NCBI GenBank assembly: GCA_913057945.1
Contig: CAJXOF010000001.1
Coordinates: 62,001-126,000, forward strand
Direction: 5' to 3'
DNA: 64,000 nt
Source: an uncultured Hyphomonadaceae bacterium
GTDB taxonomy: Bacteria; Pseudomonadota; Alphaproteobacteria; Caulobacterales; Hyphomonadaceae
Positions 1 to 8,200 of this stretch are shown here, piece by piece (within the stretch, counting starts at the first letter, position 1; every line of letters begins with the position of its first letter). Below the pieces are notes generated by a model. That model saw only the letters and a program-made list of their open reading frames with translations, ran no database searches and was not told the origin of the DNA. The translations under genes and the position numbers were made by a program.

Positions 1-69
1 GCGAGCCTGATCGTCGATTTCTGGGAGACGGTGGATGCAGTGTTAAAGGAGCGAGGCGTACTGCAATGA
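1..69 (+). CDS. C-terminal end of a probable TumE-family toxin (partial)
   Basis: Only the last 22 codons lie in the window, ending in TGA at 67-69. The visible tail contains LIVDFWETVD, which resembles the C-terminal end of TumE-family (DUF6516) toxins. The better support is context: the next gene starts inside this stop codon (ATGA, 66-69) and resembles the HTH antitoxin that normally pairs with TumE. What is seen is a short reading frame coupled to an HTH gene; the toxin assignment is inference. The rest of the gene is left of the window. Confidence 0.4.
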   Translation, partial: ASLIVDFWETVDAVLKERGVLQ

Positions 70-458
70 CGACGTTGAAGATCGGCATCGCCGATTATGA
101 GGAGATGAAGGCCCGCACCATGCGGATCGCCCGCGGCGAGCAAAAGCCGGGGCCGGACGATCCGAAGGTATGGTTCACATCGACCGAGTCCTTTGCCCAG
201 GTGCTGTCAGCCGGTAATCGCGAACTGTTGCGGACCATCGCCGAACGCGCACCGGCTTCGCTTGACGAGTTGGCGGAGATGACTGGGCGCGCCAAATCGA
301 ACTTGTCGCGAACGCTGAAGAAGATGGCCGAATACGGTTTGGTCGAGATGGAACCGGAAGGGCGCCGGCGGCGTCCGCGAGTCCTCTACGACCGTGTTTC
401 GCTTGATCTGACGTTGACCGGCGAGGAATGGCGAAAGGCAGCGGGAGGCGCATCATGA
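66..458 (+). CDS. Winged-helix HTH regulator, TumA-like antitoxin (HVO_A0114 family)
   Basis: A 130-residue DNA-binding protein. Residues about 50-110 form a MarR/ArsR-like winged helix (LDELAEMTGRAKSNLSRTLK, then the wing VEMEPEGRRRRPRVLY). The N-terminal part, beginning MTTLKIGIADYEE, is typical of the HVO_A0114 family usually found next to DUF6516/TumE toxins. It probably binds and neutralises the toxin and represses the operon. It overlaps the upstream gene by ATGA and the downstream recombinase by ATGA (455-458), so all three should be co-translated. The family assignment is recognition of sequence type; the toxin-antitoxin role is inferred from the pairing. Confidence 0.7.
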   Translation: MTTLKIGIADYEEMKARTMRIARGEQKPGPDDPKVWFTSTESFAQVLSAGNRELLRTIAERAPASLDELAEMTGRAKSNLSRTLKKMAEYGLVEMEPEGRRRRPRVLYDRVSLDLTLTGEEWRKAAGGAS

Positions 459-2182
459 ACGCACCGCAAAACGCCGTGAAGCTCCGCGCCGCGCTTTACC
501 TGCGCGTCTCGACGACGCGGCAGGCCGAGCATGACGTCTCGATCCCTGACCAGAAACGCCAGGGCGAAGCGTGGTGCGAGGCGCGCGGCTACGAACTCGT
601 CGAGACCTATGTGGAGCCAGGAGCGTCAGCAACGAACGACAAGCGCCCCGAATTCCAGCGCATGATCGAGGCGGGTACGTCCAAGCCCTCAGCCTTCGAC
701 ATCGTGGTCGTCCACTCATTCAGCCGTTTCTTCCGCGACCATTTCGAGCTGGAGTTCTACGTCCGGAAGCTCGCCAAGAACGGCGTCAAGCTCGTCTCCA
801 TCACCCAGGAGATGGGCGACGATCCCATGCACGTCATGATGCGCCAGATCATGGCGCTGTTCGATGAATATCAGTCCAAGGAGAACGCCAAGCACGTCCT
901 GCGCGCGCTCAAGGAAAACGCCCGCCAGGGCTTCTGGAACGGCTCGCGCCCGCCCGTCGGCTATCGCGTGGTCGCGGCCGAACAGCGCGGCGCCAAGACC
1001 AAGAAGAAACTGGAGATCGATCCGCTGCACGCCGACACGATCCGGCTGATCTATCGCCTCGCCCTGGAAGGGGACGGAACGCGCGGGGCCATGGGCGTCA
1101 AAGCGATCGCCACGCATCTCAATGGCAGGGGCATCTTCACGCGAGACGGCGGCCGCTGGGGCATCGGACAGGTTCATCGCATCCTGACCCGGCGGACCTA
1201 TATCGGCGAGCATCAATGGGGCAAGCATCGCAAGAACAAGGAGCCGACCAAGCCGGAAGACCTGGTGACGGTTCCGGTTCCGCCGATCATAGACCGCAAG
1301 ACCTTCGACGCCGTGCAGAAGCTGATGCAGGCGCGCAATCCCAAGGTCGCGCCGCCACGCGTAGTGACAGGACCAACCTTGCTGACGGGGATCTGCTTTT
1401 GCGGCAAGTGCGGCGGCGCCATGACCATCCGCACTGGCAAGAGCGGGCGTTACCGCTACTACGCCTGCTCGATCAAGGCGCGTCAGGGCGAGACTGGCTG
1501 CAAGGGCCGGACAATCCCGATGGATAAGCTCGATACGCTGGTTGCTCAGCATCTGGAGGAGCGTCTGCTGACGTCTGATCGGCTGGAAGAGGTTCTCGTC
1601 GATGTGCTCGACCGACGGCAAGAGCGCGCTGAGCGCCGCCGTGAGCACATCGCCGAACTGAACCGGCGGGCAACGGAATCGGAGCTGCGGCTGAAACGCC
1701 TTTACGACGCCATCGAGATCGGCGTCGCCGACCTCGACGATCCGGCGCTGAAAGAGCGCATCGCCGGTCTGAAAGTCCTTCGTGATCAGGCGAAAACCGA
1801 CGCGGAACGCGCCGAAGCCATGCTCGACAGCGCCACTCATCAGGCCGTCACGCCGGAAATGATCGAGAGATTCGCCGCAGCGGCCCGCGAGAAAATGCGG
1901 TTGGAGGGCGGCGGCTATCGGCGCGATCATCTGCGCGCGTTAGCTCAGCGCGTCGAGGTCGACGAGCGCGAAGTGCGCATCATGGGATCGAAGAACGAGC
2001 TTCTGAGAACCCTAGCCGCCGCAAATAGCGCAGAATCGGCGGCGAACGGCGTGCCCAGTTTTATACCGAAATGGCGGAGAGGAAGGGATTCGAACCCTCG
2101 ATACGCGTTAACGTATACGCCCTTAGCAGGGGCGCGCCTTCAGCCACTCGGCCACCTCTCCAGCGCGGAATATGGGGTCTAG
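455..2182 (+). CDS. Large serine recombinase (integrase) of an element inserted at tRNA-Ser
   Basis: A 575-residue large serine recombinase. The N-terminal resolvase domain carries the nucleophile in YLRVSTT (Ser19) and conserved SFSRFFRD. A recombinase domain follows (about 165-330), then a zinc ribbon (CFCGKCGG with a second Cys pair near 350) and a charged coiled-coil region (about 390-460). The start at 455 is chosen because its ATG overlaps the upstream stop; an in-frame ATG at 428 would intrude on the antitoxin gene. The frame enters the antisense of the tRNA-Ser gene at codon 540 and stops only beyond it, so the last 36 residues come from the attachment site, not from the element. It probably integrates and excises the element to its left. 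Confidence 0.9.
   Translation: MNAPQNAVKLRAALYLRVSTTRQAEHDVSIPDQKRQGEAWCEARGYELVETYVEPGASATNDKRPEFQRMIEAGTSKPSAFDIVVVHSFSRFFRDHFELEFYVRKLAKNGVKLVSITQEMGDDPMHVMMRQIMALFDEYQSKENAKHVLRALKENARQGFWNGSRPPVGYRVVAAEQRGAKTKKKLEIDPLHADTIRLIYRLALEGDGTRGAMGVKAIATHLNGRGIFTRDGGRWGIGQVHRILTRRTYIGEHQWGKHRKNKEPTKPEDLVTVPVPPIIDRKTFDAVQKLMQARNPKVAPPRVVTGPTLLTGICFCGKCGGAMTIRTGKSGRYRYYACSIKARQGETGCKGRTIPMDKLDTLVAQHLEERLLTSDRLEEVLVDVLDRRQERAERRREHIAELNRRATESELRLKRLYDAIEIGVADLDDPALKERIAGLKVLRDQAKTDAERAEAMLDSATHQAVTPEMIERFAAAAREKMRLEGGGYRRDHLRALAQRVEVDEREVRIMGSKNELLRTLAAANSAESAANGVPSFIPKWRRGRDSNPRYALTYTPLAGARLQPLGHLSSAEYGV
2072..2100. other. Inferred attachment site at the 3' end of tRNA-Ser
   Basis: The 3' portion of the tRNA gene (T-arm, acceptor strand, CCA) abuts the recombinase gene. 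This is the usual geometry of an element joined to a tRNA 3' end. The exact core cannot be defined because the partner site would lie left of the window. The junction is inferred from position only. Confidence 0.5.
2072..2161 (-). tRNA. tRNA-Ser(GCT)
   Basis: Read on the minus strand, GGAGAGG (from 2161) pairs with CCTCTCC (2082-2076), followed by discriminator G and an encoded CCA (2074-2072). The anticodon arm is CGCCC-CTGCTAA-GGGCG, giving anticodon GCT for AGC/AGU serine codons. A long variable arm (GTATACGTTAACGCGTATC region) and the T-loop TTCGAAT mark a class II tRNA of about 90 nt. The gene is intact although it carries the end of an integrated element: its 3' end faces the recombinase, and the recombinase frame overlaps the whole gene in antisense. 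Confidence 0.95.
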
Positions 2183-2353
2183 AGAAACCCAATCCTGATC
2201 GCAAGCCCCTGAGTTCGGTGAAGCGGTCAAAATCTCTTGTCCTGGGCCACGCTGGGCAGCCCCGCGCCGGACTGCTTCCTATGTGGGGTTACGTATGGCC
2301 CGCACCGCGCTCTGTGCTAATCTAAGAATTACATCCTGCCAGAGACCCCGACC

Positions 2354-3298
2354 ATGATGACCGATTATTTCAAACCCGTGCCGTTTGACCTCTTCAAGTC
2401 CGACAAGAAGGCATTCGGCGACGCGCTGTGCCGATCCTTCCGGGAAACCGGCTTTGCGGTGGTGTCGGGACACACGGTCGATCAGGGCGTCATTGATCGC
2501 AACCTCGAGGCAACCAAGGGCTATTTCGCCCTGCCAGAAGCGATCAAACTGAAATATGACGGGCGCGAAGGCGGCGGCCAGCGCGGATACACCGCTTTCG
2601 GCACAGAAAACGCCAAGGGCAATACGCATGCCGACCTGAAGGAATTCTGGCACACGGGGCGCCCCCTGCCGGAGGACAGCCCCTATCGTGACACCATGGC
2701 GGATACGCCGGGCGTATCGGAAGTTCCGACCTTCGACGCGGCAACCCGGGCCTTGTTCGACGCGCTGGACGAGATGGGCCGGGAAATCCTGGAGGGCGTC
2801 GCGCTCCATCTCGGCCTCTCCGAGAACTGGTTCGACAACAAGGTCAATTTCGGCAATTCCATCCTGCGCCTGCTTCACTACCCGCCGCAGCAGACCCCGC
2901 CGCCCCAAGGCACGGTCCGCGCGGGTGCGCATGAAGATATTAATGTGATCACGCTGCTGCTTGGCGCTGAAGAAGCCGGACTTCAGGTCCTCCATAAGTC
3001 TGGCGAATGGCTGGACGTGAATCCACCTGCCGGCGCGCTGGTAATCAATTGCGGGGATATGCTGCAGCGCCTGACGGGTGGGGTCTTGCCATCGACCACG
3101 CACCGCGTGCTCAACCCGTCGCCTGAACGCGCAAAATTCCCACGCTATTCCACCCCCTTTTTCCTGCATTTCAATCAGGATTACCTGATCGAGGCCCTGC
3201 CCGGTTGCGTTGCCGAAGGGGGCAAGGCCGAGGCGCCTATTACCGCCCAAGACTACCTGATGGAGCGCCTGCGCGAGATCGGCCTCGTCAAGGCCTAG
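2354..3298 (+). CDS. Isopenicillin N synthase-like 2-oxoglutarate/Fe(II) oxygenase
   Basis: A 314-residue cytosolic non-haem iron oxygenase. It has an N-terminal DIOX_N-like region (about 5-120) and a jelly-roll 2OG-FeII_Oxy domain (about 165-280). The iron triad is visible as AHEDIN (His and Asp) and STTHRVLNP (His, with the nearby Arg that would hold 2-oxoglutarate). Length fits the family. It stands alone between the tRNA and the GH3 operon, and a second in-frame ATG lies one codon downstream of the start. The substrate cannot be predicted; relatives include flavonoid, ethylene-forming and uracil/thymine-type oxygenases. Confidence 0.85.
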   Translation: MMTDYFKPVPFDLFKSDKKAFGDALCRSFRETGFAVVSGHTVDQGVIDRNLEATKGYFALPEAIKLKYDGREGGGQRGYTAFGTENAKGNTHADLKEFWHTGRPLPEDSPYRDTMADTPGVSEVPTFDAATRALFDALDEMGREILEGVALHLGLSENWFDNKVNFGNSILRLLHYPPQQTPPPQGTVRAGAHEDINVITLLLGAEEAGLQVLHKSGEWLDVNPPAGALVINCGDMLQRLTGGVLPSTTHRVLNPSPERAKFPRYSTPFFLHFNQDYLIEALPGCVAEGGKAEAPITAQDYLMERLREIGLVKA

Positions 3299-3363
3299 CC
3301 TGCAAGTTAAACTACGCGACAGCGCCAGCATGAGACCAACGCGCCCGATTGCAGACGCCAAAA

Positions 3364-3377
3364 TGTTAGCGTTGACA
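3364..3377. promoter_or_regulatory. Imperfect LacI-type operator upstream of the GH3 operon
   Basis: TGTTAGC-GTTGACA is a 14-base imperfect palindrome with a central CG; 5 of 7 positions are symmetrical. This is the layout of LacI-family operators, which often control glycoside hydrolase operons. It overlaps the -35 hexamer of the promoter below, a position suited to repression. No regulator gene is in the window, so the assignment is inference. Confidence 0.35.
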
Positions 3378-3400
3378 TAAATCGCCACTCCCCCAATGAT
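3372..3400 (+). promoter_or_regulatory. Sigma-70-like promoter of the GH3-lactonase-permease operon
   Basis: A perfect -35 TTGACA (3372-3377) is separated by 17 nt from AATGAT (3395-3400), a 4/6 match to the -10 box. It sits 48 nt before the GH3 start codon, which has a GGAGG ribosome binding site. Confidence 0.5.
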
Positions 3401-3447
3401 TGCCCTAAGGAAAACGCGTCTGACGCGGCACTCATGGGGAGGAAATC

Positions 3448-5814
3448 ATGACCGATGCTCACACGGGCACGAGGCGCGCGGTTGCGGCCAGCTTCTTGTC
3501 AGCCACACTGCTGGCATCCGCCTGCGCAACACCCGCACAATATGTCGCCGAAACGCCTGCGACCACTCCGGTAAGTCCTGAAACGTCGGCCTGCTCAGCG
3601 AATGTGAGTCTGACCAGCGCCTCGGAACGTGTGCAGTCTCTGGTCTCGCAAATGACGATTGACGAGAAGCTGGGCCAGCTCAACCAAGCCGCTGGCGGTC
3701 GTAGCAAATCGCTCAATTCCAAACTGACCCCGGAAGAACTCGACAAGGTCCGGAGCGGAGAAATCGGTTCCTACCTGCATGTCGCGGGCGCCCAGCCTCT
3801 CGGTGAACTTCAAAAAGTGGCTGTCGAAGAAGGCCGGCTCGGCATTCCGCTCCTGTTTGCGATGGATGTGGTCCACGGCTACCGCACGATCTTCCCTGTC
3901 CCGCTGGCCATGGCCGCGTCATGGGATCCATCCGTGTGGAAGGATGCCGCCGCAATTTCCGCCGACGAGGCGTCTGCGTCAGGCCTGCACTGGACTTTCG
4001 CGCCAATGGTAGATGTTGCCCGTGACCCCCGCTGGGGACGGATCGTCGAGGGCGCGGGCGCCGATCCGTATCTCGGCTCCCGCATGGCTGTGGCCCAGGT
4101 CGAAGGATACCAGGGTGACAGTCTTGCCGCACCGAACACGATCCTCGCCGCCACGAAACATTTCGGTGCCTATGGGGTGCCCACCGGCGGACGGGACTAT
4201 GGATCGGCCGACATCAGCGAACAGAGCCTGATGGAAACCTATTTGCCTGCCTTCTACGCGGCGACGAAAGCCGGCACAGGCTCCATGATGACCGCCTTCA
4301 ATGACGTGGCAGGTGTTCCGTCTACGGCCAACGAATATCTCGTCGACGATGTCCTTCGCGGCGAATGGGGCTTTGACGGCATGATCGTGTCCGACTGGAA
4401 CGCGGTGGCCGAACTGATCAATCATGGCGTCGCCGAAACCGAGGAAGAGGCGGGTGTGCTCGCCCTGCGCGCCGGGGTCGACATGGACATGACCAGCATG
4501 GTCCTGCCTACCCGTATCAAGTCCGCCGTGCAGCAGGATGACTGCCTGGCGCACGATCTTGACGCAGCCGTAGCCCGCATCCTGACGACGAAAGAACGCC
4601 TTGGCCTCTTCGACAACCCGATGGCCTATCACGACACAGAGCGTGAAACGGCGACCCTGCTCAGCGATGCCCACCGCCACGCTGCGCACGACGCCGCAGT
4701 TCGCTCCATGGTACTGCTCAAGAATGATAACCAGACCCTGCCCTTCTCAAAGGCGCCGCAAAACGTAGCGGTGATTGGCGGCCTCGCAGAGGACAAGCTG
4801 ACCCAGCTCGGTTCCTGGCGCGCACAGGGAAAGACGGACGAGGTCGTCTCCCTGCTTGAAGGCTTGCAGCAAAGCGCACCGGACGGCACGACCGTCACCT
4901 ATGCGGCCGGCGCACATCCCTCCATGGACGTGGAGTCTTCAATTGACGAAGCTGTGACCGCGGCCATGGGCGCCGACCAGATCTTGCTGGTTATCGGAGA
5001 AGACTACGACTTATCGGGCGAAGCGCGCAGCCGGTCCGACATTTCCCTGCCGAAAAATCAGACCGATTTGGCCAATGCCATCTTCGAGACCGGAAAGCCT
5101 GTGACGATCGTTCTCGTGACGGGACGCCCGCTCGCGATCGCGCAGGAAGCCGAAGCCGCCGACGCCGTGCTGAATGCGTGGATGCTGGGCGTGGAAGCGG
5201 GGAACGCACTGGCCGATGTGATCTGGGGCGACGTCTCGCCAGCAGGCCGCTTGCCCATCGAGTTTCCACGTCGCACCGGCGCCGTGCCGCACACTTATTC
5301 CGAATATCCGGGCGGGCGCCCTGCCGATGCAGACCTGTCAAAAGACACAAACCGGTTCATCGATATTCCGATTACCCCGCTTTTCCCGTTCGGACATGGA
5401 CTCAGCTATTCCAGCTTTGACTATGGCGACCTTACCAGCACAGTCCAAAGCAATGGCGACATCGTCCTCAGTGTCCGCGTGACCAATTCCGGTGACGTCG
5501 ATGCGGACGAGGTGGTCCAGCTCTATATGCGGGACCCGCTGGCGAGCATTGCCCGACCGAAGCGGGAACTCAGAGGCTTCACGCGAACCCATATTCCGGC
5601 AGGAGATTCCCGCACGGTGACCTTCACCCTCTCGCCCGATCAGACGGCACTCTATGGCGCGCGAACCGGCTGGGTGGTCGAGCCCGGCAGGATCGAGTTC
5701 ATGGTCGGCGCCTCTGCGGACGATATTCGCAGCCGCACCGATATCGAGATTACCGAGGGGCGCGAGACAGGCGTGCCGGCCAGTGCCATTGCAACAAGGA
5801 TTTCCGTAGAATGA
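3448..5814 (+). CDS. bglX: GH3-family beta-glucosidase, probable lipoprotein
   Basis: A 788-residue exported glycoside hydrolase family 3 enzyme that would release glucose or a related sugar from beta-glycosides. An N-terminal export signal with a possible lipobox (ASAC, Cys about residue 27) suggests a lipoprotein. The GH3 N-terminal TIM barrel runs to about 390, with the nucleophile Asp316 in IVSDWNA. A GH3 C-terminal domain (about 425-640) and a fibronectin III-like domain (about 690-760, QLYMRDP to LRGFTR) follow. The start has a strong GGAGG 7 nt upstream. It overlaps the next gene by ATGA. BglX-like architecture is clear; the exact linkage specificity is not. Confidence 0.92.
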   Translation: MTDAHTGTRRAVAASFLSATLLASACATPAQYVAETPATTPVSPETSACSANVSLTSASERVQSLVSQMTIDEKLGQLNQAAGGRSKSLNSKLTPEELDKVRSGEIGSYLHVAGAQPLGELQKVAVEEGRLGIPLLFAMDVVHGYRTIFPVPLAMAASWDPSVWKDAAAISADEASASGLHWTFAPMVDVARDPRWGRIVEGAGADPYLGSRMAVAQVEGYQGDSLAAPNTILAATKHFGAYGVPTGGRDYGSADISEQSLMETYLPAFYAATKAGTGSMMTAFNDVAGVPSTANEYLVDDVLRGEWGFDGMIVSDWNAVAELINHGVAETEEEAGVLALRAGVDMDMTSMVLPTRIKSAVQQDDCLAHDLDAAVARILTTKERLGLFDNPMAYHDTERETATLLSDAHRHAAHDAAVRSMVLLKNDNQTLPFSKAPQNVAVIGGLAEDKLTQLGSWRAQGKTDEVVSLLEGLQQSAPDGTTVTYAAGAHPSMDVESSIDEAVTAAMGADQILLVIGEDYDLSGEARSRSDISLPKNQTDLANAIFETGKPVTIVLVTGRPLAIAQEAEAADAVLNAWMLGVEAGNALADVIWGDVSPAGRLPIEFPRRTGAVPHTYSEYPGGRPADADLSKDTNRFIDIPITPLFPFGHGLSYSSFDYGDLTSTVQSNGDIVLSVRVTNSGDVDADEVVQLYMRDPLASIARPKRELRGFTRTHIPAGDSRTVTFTLSPDQTALYGARTGWVVEPGRIEFMVGASADDIRSRTDIEITEGRETGVPASAIATRISVE

Positions 5815-6830
5815 TCCAGACACGACGCGGCTTCATGGGGTCTGCCGCCGCAGCCACCCTGCTCTCAGCCTGTTCAACACGCACGGACCCAGCGCCTTCG
5901 GCATCGCATGTCGAGATTTTCGACCCAGCCGCCACGGGCCTCATCGACGCATCGGCGCCGATTGAGACCCTCTCCTCCGGCTACACATGGAGCGAAGGCC
6001 CGGTCTGGGACCGGGCCCGCAATTGTCTCTATTTCACTGACGTGCCGGGCAATATCGCCTGGAAATGGTCTGAGGCCAGCGGCGCGACGGAGTTCCTGAA
6101 CCCATCGGGGATCGCCCTCGAGGAAACCACGGGGTTCCGCGAACCAGGCGCCAACGGACTTGCCATCGCTCAGGACGGCTCCCTGCTTATCTGCAATCAT
6201 GGACGGCGCGCCATCGAGAAGATGGATTTCGCCACCGGTCAGCGCGAAACCCTCGCCGCGACCTTCAACGGCAAGAAATTCAACAGTCCAAACGACATCG
6301 TTGAAGCACCTGACGGCAGCCTGTTCTTCACCGACCCGCCCTATGGGTTGAAGAGAATGAATGACTCGCCGCTGAAGGAGCAGGATGCCAATGGTGTCTA
6401 TCGTCTGTCGCCGGATGGCAGCCTCACACGTCTCATAGACACAATGACCTTCCCAAATGGCGCAGCCCTGTCGCCCGACAGCCAGACCCTCTATGTCAGC
6501 CAGTCTGACCCGGACCAGCCGGTCATCCTGCGCATGTCTCCGGATGGCGCGTCCAGTTCCATCCTGTTCGACGCCAAACCGTTCATGTCGGATTCCGCGC
6601 TGGGCCTGCCCGACGGCATGGCGGTCGCCAGCTCCGGGCATATTTTCGCAACCGGGCCGGGCGGCGTGTTCCTCCTCTCCCCGGACGGCAAACCCCTCGC
6701 GCGGATCAATACCGGCAAGGCTACGGCCAATTGCTGCTTCGGCGACGCGGATGGCCAGACGCTCTACATGACAGCTCACGACACCTTGGTGCGTATCCGG
6801 ACGAAGGCAACCGGTCTCGCATGGAGCTGA
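5811..6830 (+). CDS. SMP-30/gluconolactonase-family lactonase, exported
   Basis: A 339-residue six-bladed propeller of the SMP-30/gluconolactonase/LRE family, hydrolysing sugar lactones such as gluconolactone. The N-terminus carries a twin-arginine motif (TRRGFMG) followed by a hydrophobic stretch and a lipobox (LSAC), so a Tat-exported periplasmic lipoprotein is likely. Typical motifs are SEGPVWD, FNSPNDIVEAPDG, FTDPPYG and LPDGMAV. It begins inside the GH3 stop codon and overlaps the permease start by 10 nt. The neighbours suggest it supplies aldonate for import; the real lactone is unknown. Confidence 0.85.
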   Translation: MIQTRRGFMGSAAAATLLSACSTRTDPAPSASHVEIFDPAATGLIDASAPIETLSSGYTWSEGPVWDRARNCLYFTDVPGNIAWKWSEASGATEFLNPSGIALEETTGFREPGANGLAIAQDGSLLICNHGRRAIEKMDFATGQRETLAATFNGKKFNSPNDIVEAPDGSLFFTDPPYGLKRMNDSPLKEQDANGVYRLSPDGSLTRLIDTMTFPNGAALSPDSQTLYVSQSDPDQPVILRMSPDGASSSILFDAKPFMSDSALGLPDGMAVASSGHIFATGPGGVFLLSPDGKPLARINTGKATANCCFGDADGQTLYMTAHDTLVRIRTKATGLAWS

Positions 6831-8191
6831 GCGAAGCCCTCACCGTTTACCGGCCCCTGCTCGCAACCGGGTTCGGAATCGCCGCCCTGCTCGTGCTCAT
6901 CCTGCGCGCGCGGCTGAACGCATTCGCCGCATTGCTACTGGTCAGCATATTCAGCGCGCTGGCCGCCGGCATGGCGCCAGAGCAAGCCTTTGCCACCCTG
7001 TCCAGCGGCATGGGTGGAACGCTCGGCTTCATCGCAACCGTGATTGGCCTCGGCGCTCTGTTTGGCGCCATCCTCCAAGCCTCGGGCGCCCTCGATGCAC
7101 TTGCCTCGAAACTGTCCAACACATCCAGCTTCAAAACCAATCAGTGGAAGATTGCCGGCATCGGCCTTCTGGCCTCGACGCCCGTCTTCTTTGACGTCGC
7201 CCTTATCATTCTCGCCCCATTGATCCTGACCATGGCCCATGAACGGCTCAAGCCAGCCATGTCGCTCGGCCTGCCCCTGATGGCAGGCCTCGCTGTCGGC
7301 CATGCCTTCCTGCCGCCCACGCCGGGACCTATCGCCATCGCCGAACTGATCGGCGCCGATCTGGGCTGGGTCATCCTGTTCGGCGCGATTACCGGGGCCG
7401 TGGCGCTCGCCGTATCCGGCCCCCTCTTCGCGATCTTCCTCGATAATCGCAGCCGGATGCCCATCGGCAATCCCGCCTTCGAACTTGACGATAACGACAC
7501 CCAAGACGACCGCCCCGCTCCCCAACCGGAGCGTGCTATCTTCCTCATTACGCTGCCGCTCATCCTGATCCTGCTCGGCACACTTGCCGATATCCTGCCA
7601 TCAGGCCCAATCAGATACGTCCTGGAAATTGTCGGGCACCCGTTCAGCGCGCTCCTGATTGCGTGCGGCGCATCCTGGCTGCTGCTTTATCCAAAGACCG
7701 TCCAGAGCCGGAAACTGATGTCGGATGCGATGGCGCGTGCCTTTGAGCCGACCGGCGCCGTAATCCTCGTCACGGGCGCAGGCGGCGCGTTCAAACAGGT
7801 TCTGGTCGATACTGGTGCGGGTGAGCAGATCGCGAATGCCGCGCTCGGCATGGGCTTTGGCCCGCTGCTCGCTGGCTATGTACTGGCTGTCATCCTGCGC
7901 CTCGCGCAGGGCAGTTCGACGGTCGCCATGATCACGTCCGCCGGGCTCACAGCCCCCATCGTGGCTCTGGCTGATCTCTCTGCTCCCCAGCTTGGCATCG
8001 TCGCCATCGCCATCGCGGCGGGGGCCACGACTGGCAGCCATGTGAATGATAGCGGCTTCTGGCTCGTGGGGCGCATCTTCGGCATTACGCCCGGCGAGAC
8101 ACTGCGCACCTGGACCGTCTCCACGACGCTGATCAGCGTCGTCGGATTCCTGATGTGCCTTATCCTGTATGCGGCGCTCGCCCTGTTCTGA
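6821..8191 (+). CDS. GntP-family gluconate/aldonate permease
   Basis: A 456-residue polytopic inner-membrane carrier of the GntP family (proton-coupled uptake of gluconate or related sugar acids). Many hydrophobic helices are visible, with family segments such as GHAFLPPTPGP and GSHVNDSGFW. The start at 6821 (MELSEAL) is chosen over an upstream GTG/TTG-type start that would lie deep within the lactonase gene; it overlaps that gene by 10 nt. As last gene of the operon it would import the acid made by the lactonase. Its stop codon directly abuts that of thiG on the other strand. Confidence 0.9.
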   Translation: MELSEALTVYRPLLATGFGIAALLVLILRARLNAFAALLLVSIFSALAAGMAPEQAFATLSSGMGGTLGFIATVIGLGALFGAILQASGALDALASKLSNTSSFKTNQWKIAGIGLLASTPVFFDVALIILAPLILTMAHERLKPAMSLGLPLMAGLAVGHAFLPPTPGPIAIAELIGADLGWVILFGAITGAVALAVSGPLFAIFLDNRSRMPIGNPAFELDDNDTQDDRPAPQPERAIFLITLPLILILLGTLADILPSGPIRYVLEIVGHPFSALLIACGASWLLLYPKTVQSRKLMSDAMARAFEPTGAVILVTGAGGAFKQVLVDTGAGEQIANAALGMGFGPLLAGYVLAVILRLAQGSSTVAMITSAGLTAPIVALADLSAPQLGIVAIAIAAGATTGSHVNDSGFWLVGRIFGITPGETLRTWTVSTTLISVVGFLMCLILYAALALF

Positions 8192-8200
8192 TCAGATCAG
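8188..8200. repeat. Perfect inverted repeat spanning two convergent stop codons
   Basis: CTGATC-A-GATCAG covers the TGA of the permease gene (8189-8191) and the stop of thiG (8192-8194 on the minus strand). It is a 6-bp arm around one base. There is no T-tract, so it is not a classical terminator; it may form a short 3'-end hairpin on either transcript. Confidence 0.5.

Noticed and set aside
716..1930. Long open frame of 404 codons on the minus strand opposite the serine recombinase
   Set aside because: It has no recognisable domain, its composition mirrors the codon bias of the real gene, and the plus strand codes a complete recombinase.
1..2182. Phage origin of the left element
   Set aside because: No structural or lysis genes are visible; only the recombinase and a TA-like pair are seen, so prophage cannot be claimed.
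2071..2325. Plus-strand frame beginning MAERKGFEPS
   Set aside because: This is the familiar translation of an antisense tRNA-Ser gene, not a protein.
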